64,000 nucleotides of DNA from Albidovulum sediminicola. Its GTDB lineage: Bacteria; Pseudomonadota; Alphaproteobacteria; Rhodobacterales; Rhodobacteraceae. A program made the position numbers and the translations under genes. Below the pieces are notes generated by a model that searched no databases, was not told where the DNA came from, and was given only the letters and a program-made list of their open reading frames with translations. Position 1 is the stretch's first letter; each line of letters starts with the position of its first letter. The stretch lies in contig NZ_JAOWLA010000017.1 in NCBI RefSeq assembly GCF_025751575.1, positions 34,896-98,895 of the forward strand. The letters are read 5' to 3'. Below, piece by piece: positions 1 through 7,701 of this stretch.

Positions 1-600
1 GCGCCCGAACCGGTCCGCGAACCCATCGCCGAGATCCTGCGGCTGCTGCCCGAACAGGCCGTGAGGCCCGCGCCGAAGCCCGAGGCTGCCCCAGTGCCCG
101 AACGTCGGGCCGCCGAGGCGCCGCAGCCGGTTTCCAGCGAACCGCGCCGCGGCAGCCGGGTCAAGACGACCTTCCTCGGCTTCGAACGGTCGGACGGGCG
201 GTTCGAGGACGTGTTCGCGAAGGACACCTCGCCCAAGCAGAACGCCAACCGCAGCGAATTTCCGTTCGGTTGGGTCGTCATCACCAAGGGCCCCGGGCGC
301 GGCACCTCGATCGCCATCGGCGCCGGGGTTTCGCAGATCGGCCGCGGCGACGACCAGGCGATCCAGCTGGATTTCGGCGACAACTCGATCTCGCGCCAGA
401 ACCATGCGGCAATCGCCTTTGATGACGAGGACCGCAAGTTTTACCTGGGCCATGGCGGCAAGGCCAATATCGTGCGCCTGAACGGCAAGCCCGTTCTGAG
501 CACCGAGCCGCTTTCGGACGGTGACCTGATCCGGATCGGCGAGACCACAATGACGTTCGTTGCATTCTGCGGCGAGGATTTCGTCTGGGAAGAAGAGTAA
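1..600 (+). CDS. FHA-domain protein (5' end outside window)
   Basis: The reading frame is open from the first base, so the true start lies upstream and only the last 199 residues are visible. The N-terminal visible part is a Pro/Ala/Glu-rich linker. The C-terminal ~110 residues are a forkhead-associated domain with the expected signature: IGRG, then SISRQNH (the Ser-Arg-x-x-His phosphothreonine-binding motif), then an NGK turn. FHA domains bind phosphothreonine peptides, so the protein is probably a cytoplasmic reader of Ser/Thr phosphorylation. The PP2C phosphatase gene begins 16 bases downstream in the same direction, which makes a kinase/phosphatase/FHA circuit likely; a kinase is not visible here and would have to lie upstream. 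The same pairing also occurs in type VI secretion loci, but no other T6SS gene is present. Confidence 0.85.
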   Translation, partial: APEPVREPIAEILRLLPEQAVRPAPKPEAAPVPERRAAEAPQPVSSEPRRGSRVKTTFLGFERSDGRFEDVFAKDTSPKQNANRSEFPFGWVVITKGPGRGTSIAIGAGVSQIGRGDDQAIQLDFGDNSISRQNHAAIAFDDEDRKFYLGHGGKANIVRLNGKPVLSTEPLSDGDLIRIGETTMTFVAFCGEDFVWEEE

Positions 601-616
601 GAAAGTTTTTTTATCA

Positions 617-1384
617 ATGCGTTATGATGTCGCAACAGCCATTAACAAGGGCAAACGCGCCTATCAGGAGGACGCGGTCGCAACCGCGTTCCTCAAGGAT
701 CACGCGCTCGGCTTCGCCGTGCTCGCCGACGGCATGGGAGGGCACGCGGCTGGCGATGTCGCCAGCAATATCGTCGTGACCGAGGTCTCGCGCGGATTGA
801 AGGCGCGGCTCCAGCCCTATGCTCTCAAGGATGAGGATATTCCCGTCATCCTGAAGGAGGTCGCGACGGCGGCGAACAACTCCATCGCGACCTATGTGGC
901 GGCGAACCGCGAGGTTTCCGGCATGGGAACGACGCTCATCGCGCCGGTGCTGATGGAAAACCGTCTGCACTGGGTCTCGGTCGGGGACTCGCCGCTCTAT
1001 GTCTTCAGCGAGGGGCGGCTGCGCCAGGTCAACGAGGACCACTCGATGGCGCCCCAGATCGACCTGATGGTGCGCACCGGCATGCTGGACGAGGAAACGG
1101 CGCGCAATCATCCGGACCGGAACTGCCTGACCTCGGTGCTGATGGGGGCCCCCATCCCGCGCATGGACTGCGGCAAGGACCCGGTCGCGCTGGAGCCGGG
1201 CGACATCATCATCGCGTCGAGCGACGGGCTTCAGTTTCTGTCCGACAAGGAAATCCAGCAGGTCGTCGAGCGGTACAAGGAAGAAAGCTGCGCCGAGTTG
1301 GCCAAGGCGCTGATGGCTGAGGTCCAGTCTTTGGAGGACCCTGAACAGGACAATATTTCCTTCGCCGTCATAAAGGTCAGTTAA
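617..1384 (+). CDS. PP2C-family Ser/Thr protein phosphatase
   Basis: A 255-residue single-domain PPM/PP2C phosphatase. The visible motifs are the early RAYQED acid pair (residues 14-19), the metal-binding LADGMGGHAAG block (Asp38-Gly39), a central SSDGLQFLSD block and the terminal DN of QDNISFAVI. These residues coordinate two Mn/Mg ions and hydrolyse phosphoserine/phosphothreonine. The start chosen at 617 gives a standard N-terminus (MRYDVATAIN); an upstream in-frame ATG at 560 would overlap the FHA gene and adds 19 unconserved residues. No membrane segment is seen. It lies between an FHA gene and three secreted LysM proteins, and probably removes the phosphates the FHA protein reads. Confidence 0.9.
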   Translation: MRYDVATAINKGKRAYQEDAVATAFLKDHALGFAVLADGMGGHAAGDVASNIVVTEVSRGLKARLQPYALKDEDIPVILKEVATAANNSIATYVAANREVSGMGTTLIAPVLMENRLHWVSVGDSPLYVFSEGRLRQVNEDHSMAPQIDLMVRTGMLDEETARNHPDRNCLTSVLMGAPIPRMDCGKDPVALEPGDIIIASSDGLQFLSDKEIQQVVERYKEESCAELAKALMAEVQSLEDPEQDNISFAVIKVS

Positions 1385-1498
1385 CGAGTTCGCGGCCAAC
1401 CGACCGGGCGGCCTATCCCCAAATCACTGGCGATCACGTCGGCGCTCAGGGCACCGGACCGATGGTTGCAACCAATGCTCGAGAAAGGGCACGATATT

Positions 1499-2614
1499 AT
1501 GCGAACCGATATTCAGAAGGTTCTTGCGGTGAGCTTGGTCGCTTTGACGGCCGGAACCTATTCTGCCTCCGCCCAGGAAGCCTGTTCCAGCTACACGATC
1601 CAGCGCGGCGATACGCTGACCAACATCGCCCTGCGCGTCTATGGCAGCAAGAATTTCGCCAAGATCTTCCAGGCAAACCGCGCGACCATCGGCGACAACC
1701 CGAACCTGATCGAGGTCGGCAAGAGGATCGAGATCCCCTGCGGCGAGACCGCCGCGGCCCCGGCGGCCCAGCCCGCACCGGCAGAGGCGCCGGCACCGGC
1801 GGAAGCGCCCGCGACGGCCACTGTGACCGAGACCGCCGCGGCGGAAGAGGCGCTGACGGCGATCGCTTTCGTAACCGGCAGCGACTACCCGCCCTTCAGC
1901 GGCGAAGACCTCCCGGATGGCGGGATCTTCACCAAGCTGGTCCGCACCGCGATGATGCGCGGCGACAAGCAGCAGACCTACTCCATCGACTTCATCAACG
2001 ACTGGAGTTCGCACCTCGACAGCCTGCTGCCGCGCCAGGCCTTCGATGCGACCTTCCCCTGGAGCCGGCCGGATTGCGAGACCCTGGGCGCCCTGTCGCC
2101 GACGGACGCCTATCGCTGCACCGACTTCGACTTCTCCGAATCCTTCTACGAGATCGTTGACGGCTTCTTCGCGATCAAGGGGAGCGGGCTGGAGAAGGCC
2201 CAGTCCTATGACGAATACAAGGGCAAGCGGATCTGCCGGCCCGAAAGCTACTCGCTCTCCGGGCTGACTTCGGTGGGCCTTGTCGAACCCGACATCACGC
2301 TCGTGCGCCCGGTCTCGGCCGCGGATTGCTTCGAGGGGCTCGCGACGGGCGCGGTCGATGTGGTGCATCTGGATCTGCAGATCGCCTCGGACGCGCTCGC
2401 CGATCTGGGCCTGAAGAACGACATCGTCGAAGACCCGCACCTGGCGCAGGTCAAGACTCTGCGGGTGCTGGTCCACAAATCGAACCCCCACGCGGGCCAA
2501 ATCCTTGAGGTGATCAACCGCGGGCTGACCGAAATGCGCGAAAGCGGCGAGTGGTTCGACATCGTCTCCGCCGGGCTGATGGCGCAGACCGAGGAAGAGA
2601 TGAAGAAGAACTGA
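1499..2614 (+). CDS. Secreted LysM + solute-binding (SBP_bac_3-like) protein, copy 1
   Basis: 371 residues. A Sec signal peptide occupies residues 1-25 (cleavage after ASA). A LysM domain follows at about 32-80 (YTIQRGDTLTNIA is typical), bracketed by Cys29 and Cys81, which could form a disulfide. Next comes an Ala/Pro/Glu-rich linker (82-118) and a C-terminal periplasmic binding domain of the family-3 type from about 120. LysM binds peptidoglycan glycan, so the binding domain would be tethered to the wall in the periplasm. No ABC permease or ATPase gene is adjacent, so classical uptake is unlikely; sensing or structural use is inferred. The start at 1499 has GAGAAAGGG nine bases upstream; ATGs at 1466 and 1475 lie before the ribosome-binding site. 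It is the first of three paralogues. Confidence 0.85.
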   Translation: MRTDIQKVLAVSLVALTAGTYSASAQEACSSYTIQRGDTLTNIALRVYGSKNFAKIFQANRATIGDNPNLIEVGKRIEIPCGETAAAPAAQPAPAEAPAPAEAPATATVTETAAAEEALTAIAFVTGSDYPPFSGEDLPDGGIFTKLVRTAMMRGDKQQTYSIDFINDWSSHLDSLLPRQAFDATFPWSRPDCETLGALSPTDAYRCTDFDFSESFYEIVDGFFAIKGSGLEKAQSYDEYKGKRICRPESYSLSGLTSVGLVEPDITLVRPVSAADCFEGLATGAVDVVHLDLQIASDALADLGLKNDIVEDPHLAQVKTLRVLVHKSNPHAGQILEVINRGLTEMRESGEWFDIVSAGLMAQTEEEMKKN

Positions 2615-2621
2615 CGGACAG

Positions 2622-2643
2622 CCCGGCCCTCCCAGGGGCCGGG
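2622..2643 (+). other. Stem-loop after LysM protein copy 1
   Basis: An 8-bp perfect GC stem (CCCGGCCC / GGGCCGGG) with a 6-base loop begins 7 bases after the stop codon. No T-run follows, so it is more likely an mRNA-stabilising or attenuating hairpin than a full terminator. Comparable hairpins follow copies 2 and 3. Confidence 0.55.
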
Positions 2644-2722
2644 ACCACCCGGGAGAAAGCAACACAACCCCACCGACGGGACAGGCCAGAGGGGCCACCA
2701 GGAACAAAAAGGAGATCAGCTC

Positions 2723-3823
2723 ATGATCTTGCGCCTTAACAGCAAGACACTCGCGGCATCATCGTTGTTCGCCGCGGCGTTTTTCGGGTCCGCCTCTGCG
2801 CAGCAGGCCTGCTCCACCTATGTGGTCCAGGACGGTGACACGATCGGCACCATCGCGATCCAGGCCTACGGTACGCTCGACTACCAGATCGTGTTCAACG
2901 CGAATCGTGAAAGGATCGGCAACGACATTTCCGGCCTGAAGCCAGGAACCGAGCTGATCCTGCCCTGCCCCGATGGCCGGCTGACCGCCGATGCCCCGAT
3001 CCCGGACGTGGCGAAATCGGCCGAGGCCTCGGCCAGCCGCACAACGCCGGCGGTCGATGACTACAAGCCCAAGGTCAAGTTCGTCACCGGCGGCGACTGG
3101 TATCCCTTCACGGACGAAGGGCTTACCGGCGGCGGCTTCCTGATCCGCCTCGTGGAAACGGCGATGCACCGTGCCGGCAACGACCGCAAATACCTGATCG
3201 GCTGGGTCGACGACTGGGATTCGCATATGTCGGTCCTCTTGCCCGCCAAGGCCTATGACTTGAGCATCGCGTGGTACGCCCCCGATTGCGGTGCGACGGA
3301 CACCGTATCGGAGATGACGCAGGACTTCTGCGACAACTACCTCTTCTCGAAGTCTCTCTATGACGCGGTTTTCGGCTTCTTCACCCGCGCGGACAGCCCC
3401 TATGCGGGGGCGAAGACCATCGCGGACTACAAGGGCGCCCGCATCTGCCGGCCCGAGGGCTACTCGATGCATGACCTCGACGCGGCCGGGTTGATCGAAC
3501 CTGCCGTCACGATCTCCATTCCGCCGACGCTCGGCGACTGCGCGGAAGGCGTGGTCCAGGGCCGCTACGACGTGATGTCGGTGGAGTCCCAGGCGATGGT
3601 CTCGGTCCGCAAGGATCTGGGCCTCGGGGAGGAGTTCGTGGAGAACGCCTTCGTCACCTCGATCCAGGCAATTTCCGCTATGGCCTCCCGGAAGAACGCG
3701 CGCGCGCTTGAGTTTCTGACCGAGTTGAACGCCGGTCTCGATGAGATGCGCGACAGCGGCGAATGGTACGACATCGTCGCCAGCTCCCTCAAGGAGGCGA
3801 ACGAGAAGCTTTCTGAGAATTAA
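2723..3823 (+). CDS. Secreted LysM + solute-binding protein, copy 2
   Basis: 366 residues, with the same architecture as its neighbours. A signal peptide occupies about 1-26 (SASA/QQ). A LysM domain follows at about 33-81 (YVVQDGDTIGTIA), enclosed by Cys30 and Cys82, then a short linker and a family-3 binding domain from about residue 110 (KFVTGGDWYPFTDEGL). The blocks WYPF, GGGFLIRLVETAMH, WDSH and KGARICRPEGY recur in all three paralogues and mark a shared ligand-site scaffold. A strong Shine-Dalgarno (AAGGAGATC) precedes the ATG. The gene lies 108 bases after copy 1, with a hairpin between. Ligand unknown; probably periplasmic and peptidoglycan-associated. Confidence 0.85.
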   Translation: MILRLNSKTLAASSLFAAAFFGSASAQQACSTYVVQDGDTIGTIAIQAYGTLDYQIVFNANRERIGNDISGLKPGTELILPCPDGRLTADAPIPDVAKSAEASASRTTPAVDDYKPKVKFVTGGDWYPFTDEGLTGGGFLIRLVETAMHRAGNDRKYLIGWVDDWDSHMSVLLPAKAYDLSIAWYAPDCGATDTVSEMTQDFCDNYLFSKSLYDAVFGFFTRADSPYAGAKTIADYKGARICRPEGYSMHDLDAAGLIEPAVTISIPPTLGDCAEGVVQGRYDVMSVESQAMVSVRKDLGLGEEFVENAFVTSIQAISAMASRKNARALEFLTELNAGLDEMRDSGEWYDIVASSLKEANEKLSEN

Positions 3824-3831
3824 CGATCACC

Positions 3832-3854
3832 GCGGGCCGGATGAGCCGACCCGC
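3832..3854 (+). other. Stem-loop after LysM protein copy 2
   Basis: A 9-bp stem with one mismatch (GCGGGCCGG / CCGACCCGC) and a 5-base loop starts 8 bases after the stop codon. There is no clear T-tract. It sits in the same position relative to the gene as the hairpin after copy 1. Confidence 0.45.
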
Positions 3855-3911
3855 TGCCTTAAAAGCGCGCACCGCCGATGATGGTGCAAAAAGGATTAAT
3901 GGAGAGTATAG

Positions 3912-5015
3912 ATGGAACAGCGCATCCAATTCTTCCGAGTGGCAGCTGCCGGGATTGCGGCCCTGCTGATCGGGACCTCGGCTTCTGCACAGGAGGCCTG
4001 TAAGCCCTACACCGTCCAGGCGGGCGACACCCTGGGCACGATCGCACAGGCCGCATTCGGCACCGGCGACTACCAGAACATCTTCAACGCCAACCGTGAG
4101 ATCATCGGCGACAACCCCGCCAATCTCGAGGCGGGCACGGTTCTGAACATGCCCTGTGAGGACGGCCGGATCTCCGAAACCGTCACCGCCGAGCAGATCA
4201 TCGAAGAGCAGAACAAGAAGGCCCTCTCCGCGCCGAAATCGAACGCCTATGAACCGCCGGTCAAGTTCCTGGCCGGCAGCAACTACGCGCCCTTCAGCGA
4301 CGAGAGCCTGACGGGCGGTGGCTTCCTCCTTCGGCTTGCCGAAACGGCGATGCATCGCGGCGGCAACAACCGCGACTACATGAGCGCCTTCGTCAACGAC
4401 TGGAGCGCGCACCTCGAAACGCTGCTTCCGACCGGGGCATTCGATGTCGGCCTGGGCTGGTTCATGCCGAACTGCGAGAAGCGCGACATGCTGAGCGACG
4501 CCATGCGCTACCGCTGCGACCAGTTCGATGCGTCGCTGCCCGTCTACGAACCCGTCGTCGGCTATTACACGATGAAGGACAGCTCTTTCGCCGGTGCGAA
4601 GAGCTTCGACGACTACAAGGGCGCCCGCATCTGCCGCATGGACGGGTACTTCACCTTCGACCTGGAAGAAGAAGGCCTGACCCCGCCGGTCATCGAGCTT
4701 GTGCGCCCGGTCCTGCCCGAGGACTGCATGGAGGCGCTGGTCACCGGCACGGCCGACGTGGCCGGGATCGAGGTCCAGTCCGCCGCGGATGCGGTCGCCA
4801 AACTGGGCATCGGCACGGATGTCGTTGAAAACCCGAACCTGTCGAAGGTGCTGTCGATGTCCTTCATCGCGCACAAGTCGAACCCGTTCGGCAAGCAGTA
4901 CATCACGCTCCTGAACCGGGGTCTGACCGAGATGCGCAACAGCGGCGAATGGTACGCGATCATCTCGAGCACGCTGAAAGAGCACAACGAGAACCTGATG
5001 AAGATGGCGAACTAA
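3912..5015 (+). CDS. Secreted LysM + solute-binding protein, copy 3
   Basis: 367 residues. A signal peptide occupies about 1-26 (TSASA/QE). A LysM domain follows at about 33-81 (YTVQAGDTLGTIA), between Cys30 and Cys82, then a linker (EEQNKKALSAPKS) and a family-3 binding domain from about 108 (KFLAGSNYAPFSDESL). It is closest to copy 2 in the KGARIC block and the C-terminal NRGLTEMRNSGEWY stretch, which is shared almost unchanged with copy 1. Triplication followed by divergence of the binding domain suggests different ligands on the same anchor. The start has GGAGAG 8 bases upstream. It is the last gene of the forward arm and ends at a double hairpin facing the convergent GTPase operon. Confidence 0.85.
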   Translation: MEQRIQFFRVAAAGIAALLIGTSASAQEACKPYTVQAGDTLGTIAQAAFGTGDYQNIFNANREIIGDNPANLEAGTVLNMPCEDGRISETVTAEQIIEEQNKKALSAPKSNAYEPPVKFLAGSNYAPFSDESLTGGGFLLRLAETAMHRGGNNRDYMSAFVNDWSAHLETLLPTGAFDVGLGWFMPNCEKRDMLSDAMRYRCDQFDASLPVYEPVVGYYTMKDSSFAGAKSFDDYKGARICRMDGYFTFDLEEEGLTPPVIELVRPVLPEDCMEALVTGTADVAGIEVQSAADAVAKLGIGTDVVENPNLSKVLSMSFIAHKSNPFGKQYITLLNRGLTEMRNSGEWYAIISSTLKEHNENLMKMAN

Positions 5016-5022
5016 CCCGTCC

Positions 5023-5093
5023 GGGTGCCGCCACCCCGGCGGCACCCGCCTAATCGCAAGAGGCCCGCGCATCCTGCGCGGGCCTTCTCGTTT
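5023..5093 (+). terminator. Tandem hairpins / rho-independent terminator
   Basis: Two consecutive perfect 10-bp stems: 5023-5032 with 5038-5047 (GGGTGCCGCC arm, 5-base loop), and 5062-5071 with 5075-5084 (GGCCCGCGCA arm, 3-base loop), the second followed by TTCTCGTTT. This is a good intrinsic terminator for the LysM operon. It may also insulate against the convergent transcript ending at 5119. Confidence 0.75.
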
Positions 5094-5118
5094 GTTGATC
5101 CGGCTCTGACCCTTTGGG

Positions 5119-6426
5119 TCAGGCGGAGGCGCCGGAATGGGCGAGCCCTTCGGTCAGCTGCGCAAGAAGAAGCGCTGCGGTTTCCGACTTCGCCTCGTCC
5201 GATTCGTACTGCATCAGGATCAGCAGGTCCTGCGCGCGCTGAAACTCCTCCTCGATCCAGGCATCGCTGGCCGGGACCGGCCCGATCGCGGCCAGATCCC
5301 CAAGGAAGTCCGAAACCGCATCCTGAGCGGCGGTCAGGAAGTCCTCGTCCTCGGCGATCTCGCCGGAGTGAAGCGCGGCGACGAAGGCCGCCATCCGCGC
5401 CTTCCAGGCCGTCAAGGCCGGGCTCGCGCGCCCGGTTTGCGATGCGGCCTCATCGGTCTTTCCTGCCGCTGATTGTGGGGGCGGTTCGGGCGCACGCGCG
5501 AGCTCCGCACCATCGGGGACGGGCGGCGGCGGGGGCGCCTGCTCCAACGGAAGCTGGTCCAGAAGCGGTTCGAGATGTTGCGCCATGCTGCGCCGGACCC
5601 TTTCGATCTCCGCCTTGCGGCAGTCGATCGCCATTTCCATCATCGCCAGCATGAACGGTTCGATCCCGCTTGCCGCCCAAAGCACTTCGGGCTTCGCGAC
5701 CTCGCCCTGAAGGGCGCGCCAGGCGTCCGTCGTCGCAAGCGGCAGGACCTTCCGGAAGGCCGCGCCGACCGTCTTGCCCAGTTGTTCGAGTGTCGGCGTC
5801 AGGGTTCCGGCGGGCAGGTGATCGGCATGCGTCACGGCGAGGATCGCCCGCCGCTGCACCGCCTTGGGGACCAAGCCCCAGAGGTGGCTTTCCTCCTCGG
5901 CCCAGGGCTCCTCGGCGTTCGTGCACCAGACGATCATGTCGGCCAGCCGGCTCAGCACGAACAGCGCGTTGGCCTGCGCCCCGGACTCCTCCAGATCGGA
6001 CAGGTCCATGAGCCAGACATCGCGCAGCACCTCGCAGTCGATCCCGACCGAAACGATGTCGGGCGCCTCGGCCATGGCGGCAGCGATGTCGAGGCGGTCG
6101 AAGACCTTTTCCTCCCGGTCCCACCAACCGGCAGTGGTGCGATAGCTCTCCGCATGCCGGAGGATCACAGCCGGCATGACGGCGCGGCGGGGCTGGGTGG
6201 GGATCACCGCCTCCCCGACCAGAAGGTTGACGAGGCTGGATTTTCCGGCGCGCGAAAGCCCCGCCACGGCGATGCGCACCGGCGCCTCAAGCCGCGCGAG
6301 ATAGGCCTCGGCCTGGCCCTTCGCGTTTTCAAGCGCAGGGTTGGCTTGCGCCCCGGTGCCCTCCAGGGCGCGCACGAAGCGCCGAAGGATATCGATTTCG
6401 CTCTGCGGCCGGGGAAATCCACCCAT
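5119..6426 (-). CDS. P-loop GTPase-like protein with degenerate G3 motif
   Basis: 435 residues. The Walker A/G1 motif GLSRAGKS is at 56-63 in the context of a dynamin-like/TRAFAC GTPase (VRIAVAGLSRAGKSSLVNLL). At the G3 position the sequence reads DLSD (141-144) instead of DxxG, and the G4 position reads THAD (199-202) instead of NKxD. Nucleotide binding looks preserved, but hydrolysis or base specificity may differ. A Pro-rich linker (about 295-330) leads to a C-terminal helical segment (about 340-425). It is the last gene of the reverse operon; its start lies 4 bases after the preceding gene's stop. It has similar size and layout to the 479-residue GTPase upstream. Role unknown, probably membrane- or complex-associated. 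Confidence 0.75.
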   Translation of the reverse strand: MGGFPRPQSEIDILRRFVRALEGTGAQANPALENAKGQAEAYLARLEAPVRIAVAGLSRAGKSSLVNLLVGEAVIPTQPRRAVMPAVILRHAESYRTTAGWWDREEKVFDRLDIAAAMAEAPDIVSVGIDCEVLRDVWLMDLSDLEESGAQANALFVLSRLADMIVWCTNAEEPWAEEESHLWGLVPKAVQRRAILAVTHADHLPAGTLTPTLEQLGKTVGAAFRKVLPLATTDAWRALQGEVAKPEVLWAASGIEPFMLAMMEMAIDCRKAEIERVRRSMAQHLEPLLDQLPLEQAPPPPPVPDGAELARAPEPPPQSAAGKTDEAASQTGRASPALTAWKARMAAFVAALHSGEIAEDEDFLTAAQDAVSDFLGDLAAIGPVPASDAWIEEEFQRAQDLLILMQYESDEAKSETAALLLAQLTEGLAHSGASA

Positions 6427-6429
6427 GGC

Positions 6430-7176
6430 TTATCCCCTTTCGCTGCGGCGGGCTTCGGCCCAGGCGCGCAGCAGCTGCACCGCCGTGCCCGGGCGGGCGG
6501 CCGCGATCCACAGTGCGCCCTCTGCCTCGGCGAGGGCCAGGCGCGGCGCCCCGTCCTCCGCCGCTCCGACAAGAACGATGCCGAAGCCACCGCCCAACCG
6601 GTCGAGCGCGCCACGGATATCAGCCACGTCAGCGACCAGCGCCGCACCCGCGCTACCGGGCAAAGACGCCGCGTCACCGGCCTGATCCGCAATCTGCCCG
6701 GTTTCCTTGAGCGTTCCGGAAGCGGTCGACAATGCCGCCAGCCGCGCGCCGAAATCTGCGGGCGCCGTGGCTTCGGGGGCCTGAAGCGCGGCCGCGCAGG
6801 CCGCGCGCAGTTCGCCGGAGGGGTAGCCCACCCCGACGCCGCTATCGTCCGTTCCGGCGATCTGTACCTCATACCCGTGCGGCCCTTCGTCGTGCGCATG
6901 CGCCGCGAGGGCTGCCGCGACCCCCTCCAGATCGGTCTCGGTGATGCCCTCTACCGCAAACAGCCGTCCGCTGCGCGCCGTGAGGACAAGCTGCCGCCCC
7001 TCACTCGCGCAGAAGACGAGCCGGCGCGGCAGGATCGTTCCGCTTACCACGCGCAGCATCGCTTCCAGGCGCGCCGTGTCGGACTTCCCTGGAAGCGGGC
7101 GCAGGGCTTTGGCCTGCGGTTCGGCAAGGACCTCGATCCCGGCCATGATCGACATGATTTCGCGGCTGACCGCCAT
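6430..7176 (-). CDS. Uncharacterised protein of the GTPase cluster
   Basis: 248 residues, Ala/Gly-rich, with no signal peptide or membrane helix. I do not recognise a family. Two similar-looking αβ segments (about 40-115 and 180-240), each with short hydrophobic strands such as RLVFCAS/QLVLTAR and FGIVLVGA/ALWIAAARPG, could be tandem roadblock-like folds; that is a guess from pattern only. ATG at 7176 is preferred because the upstream extension of the frame is Arg/Cys-rich and unlike coding sequence. It lies between the roadblock-like gene and a GTPase gene, so it is a candidate GTPase regulator or scaffold. Confidence 0.6.
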   Translation of the reverse strand: MAVSREIMSIMAGIEVLAEPQAKALRPLPGKSDTARLEAMLRVVSGTILPRRLVFCASEGRQLVLTARSGRLFAVEGITETDLEGVAAALAAHAHDEGPHGYEVQIAGTDDSGVGVGYPSGELRAACAAALQAPEATAPADFGARLAALSTASGTLKETGQIADQAGDAASLPGSAGAALVADVADIRGALDRLGGGFGIVLVGAAEDGAPRLALAEAEGALWIAAARPGTAVQLLRAWAEARRSERG

Positions 7177-7226
7177 GGCGTTTACTAACTCTTCTCGACC
7201 TGTAACGGTTCTAAAATCCTGCGGAT

Positions 7227-7616
7227 TTATAAGATATTTGCAATGTCTTTCCCAAGTGCCCGGCCGGCAAGACGCATCTGGGCGACATCGGCGCCGCGGT
7301 TGGCGATCAGGCACAACGCGTGCTCGTCGTGTTTTTCCATGCGCAGGAACAGGCAGGTGAAATCATCGTTCGCGAGAATGGCTTCGCCGGGGCGTTCCTC
7401 TTCAGGGGCCACCGCGGCCTGTCGCCACGCTTCCGCGACGCCCCGCCCCTCCAGCAGGCGCGACGCAAGTGTGGCGACCGCATCCAGGACTTCCTGCGAA
7501 AAGGCGCGGCTGCTGCGGCGCGTCAGGACAAGCTCTTCGGGCATATCGACGTAGCACACCGCCAGACATTCCGGCAGCGCCCTGAGCGTCCCGTCCATCA
7601 ACTCGTTCAGCGCCAT
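7227..7616 (-). CDS. Roadblock/LC7-like small protein
   Basis: 129 residues with a pattern reminiscent of the roadblock/LC7 fold. An N-terminal helix (MALNELMDGTLRALPECLA) is followed by a strand (CYVDMPEELVL), helices, and a C-terminal pair of strands with a helix (FLRMEKHDEHALCLIANRGAD). In bacteria such proteins (for example MglB) bind and regulate Ras-like GTPases as dimers. Here it is in an operon with three P-loop GTPases, which fits a GAP or scaffold role. The start is supported by GGAGG upstream. Assignment is by pattern only; a structure prediction would settle it. Confidence 0.5.
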   Translation of the reverse strand: MALNELMDGTLRALPECLAVCYVDMPEELVLTRRSSRAFSQEVLDAVATLASRLLEGRGVAEAWRQAAVAPEEERPGEAILANDDFTCLFLRMEKHDEHALCLIANRGADVAQMRLAGRALGKDIANIL

Positions 7617-7701
7617 GACCCGCCTCCATCGCCCAAAAGCGCCCCGCCTTCAGCAGATACAGGGGCGGGCGGCGAGATGCCAGTGCCGCGTAGGCATCCC
7701 G

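Noticed and set aside
1..1384. Type VI secretion locus (FHA + PP2C pair)
   Set aside because: No Hcp, VgrG, ClpV, TssB/C or TssJLM gene is present in the following 60 kb; the neighbours are LysM-binding proteins and GTPases.
5473..7188. Forward open frame of 571 codons across the GTPase cluster
   Set aside because: Antisense to the GTPase and hypothetical genes; no ribosome-binding site and no recognisable domain.
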